NCBI GenBank assembly: GCA_905479965.1
Contig: CAJQOR010000238.1
Span: forward strand, 1-8,023
Reading direction: 5' to 3'
Length of the DNA stretch: 8,023 nt
DNA from: an uncultured Rhizobiaceae group bacterium
GTDB taxonomy: Bacteria > Pseudomonadota > Alphaproteobacteria > Rhizobiales > Rhizobiaceae
Part shown: positions 1-6,684 of the stretch, in pieces
Layout: each line of letters begins with the position of its first letter
How positions within the stretch are numbered: position 1 is the stretch's first letter
Translations under genes and position numbers: made by a program
Notes under the pieces: model-generated
The model's database searches: none
Told to the model about the DNA's origin: nothing
What the model saw: the letters and a program-made list of their open reading frames with translations, nothing else

Positions 1-1082
1 CTGATTTCCACAAGATTTGATCTGAACCTTAAGATATAAAAACCCATGGTCGCCAAATGCGTTGGCATAATCCAACCACTCTCATTGCCATTTGAGATCA
101 AAGCCGGTTGAATTTTAAGTGCAGCAACCAATTGACCGTCCATTTCTTCCCAAGGACGCGTTAGATTACGCTGTTCAATAACTTCGACAAAGTCTGCGCG
201 CGCTGCTTGGAGAATTCCGTGGTAAGCATATAACTGGCCAAAAGAGAACCAAAATCTGTCGTCTGCTCTTGTATCAAACCAACCTGCATTACTGCTTTCA
301 GACTGTTTTCTTAAAATGTCAGATGTCGAACCAATATCAGATGCAATCCGATCGAGAAAACGAATGAGGTTATCTGCACGCGCATCAAACACAGTGTCAC
401 ATTTTACAAGCCGCTCATTATAGCTCGTCAAATGACCAATTCCGCTGCGGTAATAGCTCTGCGACGGGGTAGTAAATCCAAATGGATTTAAACTAAAATA
501 CCAACGCCCCTCATCTGTCTGCATGACACCGCGTGCATCTTGAAGATCATTATCAATTTGCGATGTTCCACGCACACGGCCAAGTGTATCAACCAACTCA
601 GCTGTTGTCCTACGAATAGCTTGGTTCACACCACGCTGAAAACTGGCTTTGTTATCAAAGTACGGGGTATTATCCCAATCCAATCCAAACAAACCAGCTT
701 TATAAAGAAGGCTCGATGATACCCAGCCATTTTGATTAACATTAAAGTCAATCAAGTCGCTGGTCACAGTCACGATACCTGACGGCGCGCAAATATCATT
801 TCCCACAACAGTTCCAGGAACTGCGGCTTCTGAGAACTCATATTTACTTGTGTAACTGGTATCAAATCCATGCCAAAATTGAGTTGAATATGTGAACATT
901 CCATATCCACCAAAAATAACAATCACGACAAACGCGATGATGATTTTCAAGATAAAGCCACTTGCCTTAAAAAGAGCAATCAGAGCGATAAAAGGGGCTA
1001 ATATCCATGCGATTAGCTTTGCAATTCCACGCTTGATGGCATCAAACATATTTCCGAAAAACTCTATAATTGGATCAAGCAT
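1..1082 (-). CDS. DUF2333-family inner-membrane protein (3' end cut by window edge)
   Basis: This is the last visible gene of the operon; 360 codons are present and the reading frame continues past position 1. The N-terminus carries two hydrophobic stretches, about residues 23-37 (LIAWILAPFIALIAL) and 43-63 (FILKIIIAFVVIVIFGGYGM), so it is membrane anchored, with a large hydrophilic domain after them. From memory of the family, I match it to DUF2333: the segments WYFSLNPFGF (194-203), ARADNLIRFLD (234-244), the run ending in ARADFVEVIEQRN (294-306) and the C-terminal THLATMGFYILRFRSNL (341-357) align with the same positions in proteobacterial DUF2333 proteins. That places the real C-terminus only a few residues beyond the edge. 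The ATG at 1082 overlaps the preceding stop by 8 bp and has GAGGGGGG at 1098-1091 as ribosome binding site. The family has no known function; an envelope role is inference. Confidence 0.85.
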   Translation of the reverse strand, partial: MLDPIIEFFGNMFDAIKRGIAKLIAWILAPFIALIALFKASGFILKIIIAFVVIVIFGGYGMFTYSTQFWHGFDTSYTSKYEFSEAAVPGTVVGNDICAPSGIVTVTSDLIDFNVNQNGWVSSSLLYKAGLFGLDWDNTPYFDNKASFQRGVNQAIRRTTAELVDTLGRVRGTSQIDNDLQDARGVMQTDEGRWYFSLNPFGFTTPSQSYYRSGIGHLTSYNERLVKCDTVFDARADNLIRFLDRIASDIGSTSDILRKQSESSNAGWFDTRADDRFWFSFGQLYAYHGILQAARADFVEVIEQRNLTRPWEEMDGQLVAALKIQPALISNGNESGWIMPTHLATMGFYILRFRSNLVEI

Positions 1083-2376
1083 GGGAATATCCCCCCTCAG
1101 TTTGGTAAAGTCGTGACCTTAGATCTTGCTTGTCTGATAGATATGTATCTTTGAGTTTAGAAACAACCTGCCGTTTAAACTCATCGCTATAATTTTGATA
1201 AACTTCATAAAATCCTTGTTTGTCAAAAACAAACCGCGAGACAAAATCAAACGGTGTTAAGCGCGAAACCAACCGATTTACCAGCCATTTTTCATTATGC
1301 TTAGGGTTTGCTCTACACAGCAACAACCACTCGCTCTTATTGATATCTTTCGATGAAAGCTTGCCAACATCATCAATTTTATCAAGCATCTCCTGATAAT
1401 ACCCATAACGCCCATCACTTGCGATCTTACGGTTATTACCGCGCAACCATGATCGAATATTGCTGTCGGACAGATCATCAAAAGTGATATCTTCACCTTC
1501 AGAACGCAGGATATCGCGTATCACCATTTCGGCACGATGTTCTAATAAGTTAGATTTTTTGATCCACTTTTTCATTGGTAATTGCAGCCGATTAGTTGAT
1601 TTTAAATAATCAAAAATTCGGGCATGATCATCAATATCTAAATAGCTAACCTGCCAGGGTCGTGAACGCCGGAAACCAGGTGCTTTTGAATCACAAATGA
1701 TTGTTGTCGTGCGTTCGTCTCTAAAGACAAAAACACCGCCAAAATGATTTGCCCAATACGACCCTTGATCAAAAACGAGATGTTGCGGAACCAGCTCATT
1801 GTTGCGGATGTCCCCTGTTTTTGCAGCTAACTCGACCATGCGATTGAGCATTTCATCATCCCGCCAGGCAGTTTTAGATACATTAAGATGATCAACCAAC
1901 GAACGTAGTTCGTTTGCATTATCAAGCAGAAAATCCGCTGATTTAACTTCAAACTTTACCTCTTCAATCGACAACAGATCATCAATATCTTCAACACGTG
2001 CAATGGGATCGTCAATCTCGCCATAAAGCGCATCTTTAATCGTCACCGCCCGTAATGCACGGCCGTTATCGTTAAAAAACTGATGCATCAACCAACCGGT
2101 ATTTGAAAACTTAGTATGAACGACTGGCAAATGTTCTTGATCCGGCGATAATATGATAAAACGGCGATTAACGCCCAGAGGATCAAGATAGTTTTGATCA
2201 TCCATCTCCTCGGCAATCTCCGGCGAAAAGCCAGTCATATCAATATGGAATTCAGCCAACTCTGTAGCTTTGAGCCCAAAACCTTTCATTGCTTTGCGAT
2301 AACGATCAACCAAGTAGGATTGGTTAACGAGCATAAGCCGGCCATAAATCAGATCATTTTGATAAAGAAGCTTCAT
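1075..2376 (-). CDS. DUF6638-type conserved protein of unknown function
   Basis: A 433-residue soluble protein with no signal peptide or membrane segment. I recognise it tentatively as the DUF6638 family found in Rhizobiales, always of unknown function; I see no catalytic motif. It is rich in Asp, Arg and aromatic residues: an acidic stretch at about 119-140 (GEIDDPIARVEDIDDLLSIE), a GSYWANHFGGVFVFRDERTT block at about 205-224, and a helical charged C-terminus (YSDEFKRQVVSKLKDTYLSD, 396-415). The ATG at 2376 is preferred over an in-frame ATG at 2403. It has an AGG at 2386-2384 at 7-nt spacing and lies 4 bp after the ATPase stop, whereas the 2403 start has no purine-rich site and would overlap the ATPase gene by 23 bp. 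It sits directly after the AAA+ gene and overlaps the DUF2333 gene by 8 bp, so it is probably a partner of both. Gene call is firm; family name is less so. Confidence 0.85.
   Translation of the reverse strand: MKLLYQNDLIYGRLMLVNQSYLVDRYRKAMKGFGLKATELAEFHIDMTGFSPEIAEEMDDQNYLDPLGVNRRFIILSPDQEHLPVVHTKFSNTGWLMHQFFNDNGRALRAVTIKDALYGEIDDPIARVEDIDDLLSIEEVKFEVKSADFLLDNANELRSLVDHLNVSKTAWRDDEMLNRMVELAAKTGDIRNNELVPQHLVFDQGSYWANHFGGVFVFRDERTTTIICDSKAPGFRRSRPWQVSYLDIDDHARIFDYLKSTNRLQLPMKKWIKKSNLLEHRAEMVIRDILRSEGEDITFDDLSDSNIRSWLRGNNRKIASDGRYGYYQEMLDKIDDVGKLSSKDINKSEWLLLCRANPKHNEKWLVNRLVSRLTPFDFVSRFVFDKQGFYEVYQNYSDEFKRQVVSKLKDTYLSDKQDLRSRLYQTEGGYSHA
1091..1098 (-). promoter_or_regulatory. ribosome binding site of the DUF2333 gene inside the DUF6638-type gene
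   Basis: GAGGGGGG on the minus strand lies 8 nt before ATG 1082 and inside the last codons of the preceding gene, whose stop lies within the first codons of the new one. This arrangement is typical of translational coupling by termination and re-initiation. Confidence 0.6.
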
Positions 2377-2380
2377 CTTA

Positions 2381-4300
2381 TTACCTATCCGACCACCTGC
2401 CATCGGCGCGCATGGCTTCTATTTCTGCAACCGCGCGCTCACGCTGACGTTCACGTTTGATGATGTCTTCCACGGCCGCGGCATCACTCTTATCGGTATA
2501 TCTAAATTCACTATCGGCATAGCGATTGATTTCCTGCATCACCATATCGAGAGTAAACGGCTGACGAAGTTCACCAATCATTGCTGATTTCTCATCATAA
2601 CTTTTATGCATAAAAGCTTCGGGTGTTTCAAACCATTCGTCTGGCAGCTCGACATCCATCGCACGCATTTTTATGGCATCAGTAATGTTCTTAATCGCGC
2701 GGCCTGTAAAGCGAGGTTCGGCGCGTTTAATCGCGTAAAGATAAGAACCAACATCAGCCATAGTTTTGATTGCCCCGTGGTTTTTCTCAAAGTGCTCCCA
2801 CACAGCCACAAGCCCGTCTTCTTTCGGTCTATCATGACCTTGATAGCTTGCAGATACAGCCTTCTTGATCTGCTGACCATCAAATAGCTCATGATCACCC
2901 AGTTCAATAGAATGGTTTTTCCCAGCTAGAAGAACGAAAATATCGACATAATCATCTTCGGTTTGTGGGCCATCGACCAACCATCTTGCACTTGCGCGTT
3001 GGCGTAATGCATCATCAACATTTTCAGGATAGTTTGAGAACATACCAAAAGCGCAATTACCGCGAACAACTGTTGAAGCACCCGCAAAGCTCTCCATCAA
3101 CACAGCTGTGACTTCTTGTTGACCTGCAGATGATTTATCATCTGATCGACGAGCTGCGACCTGATCAATATCATCGATCGTGCCTAAAGATATCGATCTT
3201 GGATCGATAACGTTATTGACAAATTCCTTACAGTTCTGACCCGATTTACCTTGATATGATGAAATCTGATCAACACCAAAATTTTCATAGTGGAATGGAT
3301 ACCCAGCAACCTGACAATAATCATTGATCATGCCAGCAAGCATCTGAATAAGAATGGTTTTACCCGTCCCTGGCATTCCATCACCAATGAAGGTGAACAC
3401 AAAACCACCATGTTCAACAAATGGGTTCATTTGCCTGTCAAAATCATAAGCCATCAACATTTTTGCAAGTTTAAGCGCTTGATACTTGGCAATGTGGTTA
3501 CCAATGATCTCATTAGGTTTTTTAAAGTTCATCACCAGCGGCTTGCGCGCTTTACCTGGCGGTGTTTCAAAACCATCTAAGTTAAAATCATCTTGTTCAA
3601 TACGAATATGGGTATGCTCAAAACCTTGGAGCGCAACAAAACGGCTACGACGCGCCAATAATGCAGAGATGGTTTCCTCAGCATAAGATCGACTACGCGC
3701 AATCAATGCTTCATCGTCTTTCACATCAGATAATGCTTCATCTAAACCAGCAATTATGCTTTTAAGCGCATCTTGCGATGTATCAAAATTAAAGTCTGGT
3801 GCTTCAACATCAGAAACACTTTCAGTATCTGATGGAAGGTGGCGCAGCATATAGGCTGCCCAAGAAAACACAGCAACATAAGCGGAGGCTGATAATAGGT
3901 TTTTATAGTTTTTTGCATCTTCGCCTGCGAGCGGTGATATCGCATTGCGTGATTGCAGATCTTCCAAGCCTGTCGACTGAGAAAACACATCCGAAACCGC
4001 AAGCGCAATTGCAGCCCCTCGGCGTGACCTGAACAACAAATTATGCTGCGGTACTGATAATAAAGAGTCCGTCGCATTTATGCCTTGGAGCGTTGATGAC
4101 AACTCAACTTCATGTGTGCGGCGTGCACCACGAGAGGATACGGTCGAAACAAATCGGCGACGCGTTCCCGCAAGCGGTGTTGAAGATTTCGCCTCACCCG
4201 CAACCATTAAAATAAACCGTGTGACCAAAGATTGGGCCGTGTGATGGTGCTCAGTAATCTGGTCTTCATGAATAGTGGTCAAACCGCTGCTCTGTTCCAA
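2381..4300 (-). CDS. AAA+ family ATPase with long N-terminal domain
   Basis: A 639-residue protein with one AAA+ module in its second half. Walker A is GMPGTGKT at 308-315. Walker B is SLGTIDDID at about 371-379, with Asp377 where most AAA proteins have the catalytic Glu. Sensor 1 is Asn423 in FGMFSNYPENVDDALRQR. Candidate arginine fingers are Arg433 and Arg435, and a sensor 2 type motif RFTGRAIKNITDAIK lies at 530-544. These features indicate an ATP-hydrolysing oligomeric machine in the classical AAA style. The first 290 residues resemble nothing I know. They include an uncharged, aromatic/alanine-rich stretch at about 134-152 (NLLSASAYVAVFSWAAYML segment) that could contact membrane, and the C-terminus ends in a charged helix (RERQRERAVAEIEAMRADGR). 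The start is TTG at 4300, with AGGAG 8 nt upstream; the next in-frame Met is residue 32. It follows the 382-residue gene by 3 bp. The substrate is unknown. Confidence 0.93.
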   Translation of the reverse strand: MEQSSGLTTIHEDQITEHHHTAQSLVTRFILMVAGEAKSSTPLAGTRRRFVSTVSSRGARRTHEVELSSTLQGINATDSLLSVPQHNLLFRSRRGAAIALAVSDVFSQSTGLEDLQSRNAISPLAGEDAKNYKNLLSASAYVAVFSWAAYMLRHLPSDTESVSDVEAPDFNFDTSQDALKSIIAGLDEALSDVKDDEALIARSRSYAEETISALLARRSRFVALQGFEHTHIRIEQDDFNLDGFETPPGKARKPLVMNFKKPNEIIGNHIAKYQALKLAKMLMAYDFDRQMNPFVEHGGFVFTFIGDGMPGTGKTILIQMLAGMINDYCQVAGYPFHYENFGVDQISSYQGKSGQNCKEFVNNVIDPRSISLGTIDDIDQVAARRSDDKSSAGQQEVTAVLMESFAGASTVVRGNCAFGMFSNYPENVDDALRQRASARWLVDGPQTEDDYVDIFVLLAGKNHSIELGDHELFDGQQIKKAVSASYQGHDRPKEDGLVAVWEHFEKNHGAIKTMADVGSYLYAIKRAEPRFTGRAIKNITDAIKMRAMDVELPDEWFETPEAFMHKSYDEKSAMIGELRQPFTLDMVMQEINRYADSEFRYTDKSDAAAVEDIIKRERQRERAVAEIEAMRADGRWSDR

Positions 4301-4303
4301 AGT

Positions 4304-5452
4304 CTAAACTCCTATAACTTGATTGCCTGAAATTACATAAACGGTAAAACCATTAAAAATCTCAGCCGCTTTTCCATCCGCGTATAGCGCTTGATATGCA
4401 TCATGTGGCACCAATGCATATTTCTCATAATAACTTACACCTTGACGCGTTGCTTCTAAATCATCTGTATTGATGTGGAACTCTTCGCGCGCGGGACTTG
4501 AAGACCAAATTCCGCGTTTGGCTGGGATTTCAGCCTTTGAGAAAACTTCCTGCATAGTCCAAGTGAGCACCCATGCATTTTCTGGCTTTCTCACATTGGA
4601 TAATATTTCAGACACGCGCTTATTGTTTTCCGTTAAGCCTGCCCCATAAAACGGCCCAAACACAAAACGCCTCAGGAGTTTTGGATGCAAGAAATCAAAG
4701 TCCTCATCCAAGTTTTGCGCTATTGTTGTTGGACTTAACGAATAGGAGTTGTTTTTCTCAACAAAATCATCAAATTCGAGTGCAAATTGGGGGTTTAACA
4801 AACCACCCACAGGAAACGGTATATTGAGATTTTGCTTCAAATTACCATTTTTTCCGATCAACATATCGGCAATTGACTTACTTGAATCCTCAATTTTCGC
4901 CATATAAACAATCGGCAAAGTACGACTTCCATCAAACGCGCCCCAATGGACATGATAAGATGGACGTTTTGTTTTGGAGTTGATGGAAACTTCAATCGTT
5001 TCTGGCAAAATCAGCGAGTTAAAGATCTCACCTTTTTGGATGTGCTCTAAATAAGCCCGCTCAGCCATGTTTTCCTGCGCCTCTTCAGGAAAGCCCTTGC
5101 GTGACAAAATATGATCAATCATATCAGCCTTGAGCGCACTATGATCTTTTAAATTGGCAAGCCGCGCCTCAGCGCCCTTACGATCCGCTTCCAGCTCAAG
5201 CACATTTTGAAAAATTGGGAAACCGCTATCGGCCTGATCAATTCTAAATCGCTCAACAAATCCTATTTTGTGGTGCCAACACGAAAAAGTTGCAGCCAAC
5301 TTTTCCAAATAGGGCGCCAAAGTTCCACCAATTATCTCATGGCTATAAAGCTCTGAATCATTGTTCGATAAAAAGAGATTAAAACCATCAAGAGCAGCTT
5401 CCATTGCCTGGAAATACCGCTCAATTGGGCTTGAACTATCACGTCGGTTCAA
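4304..5452 (-). CDS. conserved-looking operon protein, function not recognised
   Basis: A 382-residue soluble protein that I do not recognise. No signal peptide, membrane segment, nucleotide-binding motif or metal-binding cluster is evident. The N-terminal third (about 10-140) looks helical, with a Trp/His/Cys patch SCWHHK at 57-62 and charged heptad-like segments. The middle and C-terminal parts look mixed alpha/beta and rich in aromatic residues, for example YHVHWGAFDGSRTLPIVYMAKI (166-187), FVFGPFYGAGLT (263-274) and the terminal strand-like FTVYVISGNQVIGV. The frame opens with TTG at 5452, supported by AAGGA at 5464-5460 with 7-nt spacing. The only nearby alternative is Met17 (ATG at 5404), which lacks a well-spaced site. 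It lies 17 bp after the TelA-like gene and 3 bp before the AAA+ gene, so it is probably an adaptor or structural partner of that ATPase; that role is inferred from position only. Confidence 0.85.
   Translation of the reverse strand: MNRRDSSSPIERYFQAMEAALDGFNLFLSNNDSELYSHEIIGGTLAPYLEKLAATFSCWHHKIGFVERFRIDQADSGFPIFQNVLELEADRKGAEARLANLKDHSALKADMIDHILSRKGFPEEAQENMAERAYLEHIQKGEIFNSLILPETIEVSINSKTKRPSYHVHWGAFDGSRTLPIVYMAKIEDSSKSIADMLIGKNGNLKQNLNIPFPVGGLLNPQFALEFDDFVEKNNSYSLSPTTIAQNLDEDFDFLHPKLLRRFVFGPFYGAGLTENNKRVSEILSNVRKPENAWVLTWTMQEVFSKAEIPAKRGIWSSSPAREEFHINTDDLEATRQGVSYYEKYALVPHDAYQALYADGKAAEIFNGFTVYVISGNQVIGV
4309..4313 (-). promoter_or_regulatory. ribosome binding site supporting a TTG start of the AAA+ gene
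   Basis: AGGAG on the minus strand lies 8 nt before TTG 4300 and within the last codons of the preceding gene. The next in-frame ATG is 31 codons further in and would delete part of the N-terminal region, so this site argues for the TTG start. Confidence 0.65.
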
Positions 5453-5471
5453 AACCTGATCCTTAAGGTTT
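5452..5471 (-). promoter_or_regulatory. hairpin presenting the ribosome binding site of the 382-residue gene
   Basis: On the minus strand, AAACCT (5471-5466) and AGGTTT (5457-5452) form 6-bp arms around an 8-nt loop TAAGGATC that contains most of the AAGGA ribosome binding site. The 5' arm begins inside the stop codon of the TelA-like gene and the 3' arm ends on the first base of the TTG start. The geometry would let a ribosome terminating upstream open the structure, so it may couple translation. Stem energy is low and no experiment supports it. Confidence 0.35.
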
Positions 5472-6558
5472 ATTGTTGCACGTAATCCGCTGCATTATGC
5501 TTATCCATCACCGCTTGGAAACGGCGTGCAAACGCATCATCGGCCAGTTTCTTACGGCGCTGAATATCATCTGTTGCCAGCATGTTTTTCTCATGCATTT
5601 CCAGCAAGTCACCAATATGCTTTTGAGACGCGGCACCAATACCAGCCATTGTTTCCTCTGCTGCAGTATCAACTGCGCTACCAAGCGTATTGATCTTATG
5701 CGCAACATCTTGTTGAGCGGCCGTTTTCAATGAATCTTCAAGCGCTTTATAAAGAACAATACGTTGCTCAGTATCAATCGTTAGCTTGTTAATTAGAGTG
5801 TTTTGCGCGGCAATTTGATTGTTCAAAGAGTCTACAAATGTTTCAAACATCGACGTATAACGCTCAAGCGTTTGGCTTTCGGCGAGTAGTTCCTGCTCTT
5901 TTGCCATCGCTTCATTATATTCAGTGGAAATCTTAGCGCGATCAGCTTCAAGTTCAGTACGCTCTTTTTGATCTGTTGATGTTGAGATCTTGTTTTCAAT
6001 ATCCATCAGCATCGGATTAAGTTCGTTGATCCGGTTCTGCGTTGTTTCAAGTGCTTCCATTGCTGTTTTTCTGCGCTCAATAACTTCCGTCAGACTTGCT
6101 TCAGATGTTTTGTAACGTGTTTCCAGAACTGATTTTTGCTCTTTTAAGATCCCAACAATGGAATCGGATTTAGACAGTAATTCCTGCAGATTGCCTGCAA
6201 GCGACATGTTGCGAACACGATCCGAGCGCATGCGCTGCATTTTTTGCTTTGAAAAGATCCCGATGAATTTTTCATAAGCTGAATAGCTTTTCATGCTTTC
6301 AAATTCAGATCCAAAAACATTGGTCGCATCTTCAAGGCCGATGATCAGGTCAGCAATATTGCCTTCCATAACCTTTTGTTGCTTAAGCACATCGTCGATA
6401 CGCGCGTTTTCGATATCAAAATCAGCATCACCAATCTTTGTATCCGCTTTGGCAAATTCGTCTAACACCTTGCTAGATTTATCGATCTTGCTGCGCATTT
6501 CTTCGACTTGAGACCGCGTCTTTTCAATTTCGCTATCCAATGATGCTATTGATGCCAT
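5470..6558 (-). CDS. coiled-coil protein, TelA (toxic anion resistance)-like architecture
   Basis: A 362-residue, almost entirely helical protein, first gene of the operon. It has a single proline (in INELNPML), no Cys and no Trp, and long charged heptad runs at about 1-75 and 115-245, which indicate an extended coiled coil. The layout resembles TelA/PF05816 proteins: a helical N-terminus, a central YSAYEKFIGIFSKQKMQRMR segment (about 92-111), coiled coils, then a conserved-looking QRIVLYKALEDSLKTAAQQDVAHKI segment and a C-terminal helix with RRKKLADDAFARRFQAVMD. I base TelA kinship on layout and scattered residues only, so it is tentative; tellurite resistance should not be assumed. The start is ATG 6558, because GGGGAG lies at 6569-6564 with 5-nt spacing. 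A GTG at 6594 would extend it by 12 residues but would put this site inside the coding region. It is predicted to be cytoplasmic or peripheral to the membrane, and may scaffold the downstream AAA+ ATPase. Confidence 0.9.
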   Translation of the reverse strand: MASIASLDSEIEKTRSQVEEMRSKIDKSSKVLDEFAKADTKIGDADFDIENARIDDVLKQQKVMEGNIADLIIGLEDATNVFGSEFESMKSYSAYEKFIGIFSKQKMQRMRSDRVRNMSLAGNLQELLSKSDSIVGILKEQKSVLETRYKTSEASLTEVIERRKTAMEALETTQNRINELNPMLMDIENKISTSTDQKERTELEADRAKISTEYNEAMAKEQELLAESQTLERYTSMFETFVDSLNNQIAAQNTLINKLTIDTEQRIVLYKALEDSLKTAAQQDVAHKINTLGSAVDTAAEETMAGIGAASQKHIGDLLEMHEKNMLATDDIQRRKKLADDAFARRFQAVMDKHNAADYVQQ

Positions 6559-6563
6559 TTTAA

Positions 6564-6569
6564 CTCCCC
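6564..6569 (-). promoter_or_regulatory. strong ribosome binding site of the TelA-like gene
   Basis: On the minus strand this reads GGGGAG, 5 nt before ATG 6558. It decides the start codon in favour of 6558 over the in-frame GTG at 6594, and gives the first operon gene the best-looking translation signal in the cluster. Confidence 0.75.
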
Positions 6570-6621
6570 GAACAAAGTCATCTCTCAGACCCACTCGTTA
6601 TATCTGTTTTGTTACAACTTA

Positions 6622-6646
6622 ATCTCTATGTAAGGCTGTAAGAGAT
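6622..6646. repeat. inverted repeat overlapping the putative operon promoter
   Basis: ATCTCT (6622-6627) and AGAGAT (6641-6646) are exact inverted 6-bp arms with a 13-bp spacer. They flank the -10-like TACATA of the putative operon promoter, the position expected for a dimeric repressor site. Arms this short can arise by chance in AT-rich DNA. Confidence 0.35.
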
Positions 6647-6654
6647 AAAATCAA
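6627..6654 (-). promoter_or_regulatory. possible promoter of the five-gene operon
   Basis: In the 126-bp gap after tdk the minus strand has TTGATT (6654-6649), a 16-bp spacer and TACATA (6632-6627). Both boxes are imperfect matches to the sigma-70 type consensus, and a stronger -35-like TTGACC further upstream has no matching -10 at 17-18 bp. Read-through from tdk is an alternative source of transcription. Confidence 0.25.
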
Positions 6655-6664
6655 CTTCTGGTCA

Positions 6665-6682
6665 ATAATTCAACTGAATTAT
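6665..6682. repeat. 18-bp palindrome just downstream of tdk
   Basis: ATAATTCA (6665-6672) and TGAATTAT (6675-6682) are perfect 8-bp arms separated by 2 bp, beginning 2 bp after the tdk stop codon. It could be a weak transcript-end hairpin, but it is AT-rich and has no T-run on the minus strand afterwards, so a factor-independent terminator is not convincing. A protein-binding palindrome is equally possible. Confidence 0.45.
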
Positions 6683-6684
6683 CG

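Noticed and set aside
892..1116. 74-codon open frame on the plus strand
   Set aside because: It lies antisense to the membrane segments of the DUF2333 gene and crosses the operon junction; no family features or ribosome binding site.
2377..2403. Longer DUF6638-type protein starting at ATG 2403
   Set aside because: It has no ribosome binding site and overlaps the ATPase gene by 23 bp; ATG 2376 has a spaced AGG and fits the tight operon spacing.
3754..4077. 107-codon open frame on the minus strand inside the AAA+ gene
   Set aside because: It is an out-of-frame reading of the ATPase N-terminal region, Cys/His-rich by chance, with no start signal.
1..6558. Phage-defence island interpretation of the operon
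   Set aside because: There is no nuclease, protease, toxin, methylase or mobile element, base composition appears uniform with the flanking metabolic genes, and the families seem to be chromosomal ones.
6559..6594. Longer TelA-like protein starting at GTG 6594
   Set aside because: The GGGGAG ribosome binding site would then be inside the coding region, while it is ideally placed for ATG 6558.
6665..6682. Rho-independent terminator for tdk
   Set aside because: The palindrome is perfect but AT-rich, has a 2-nt spacer too short for a loop without opening base pairs, and no T-run follows on the transcribed strand.
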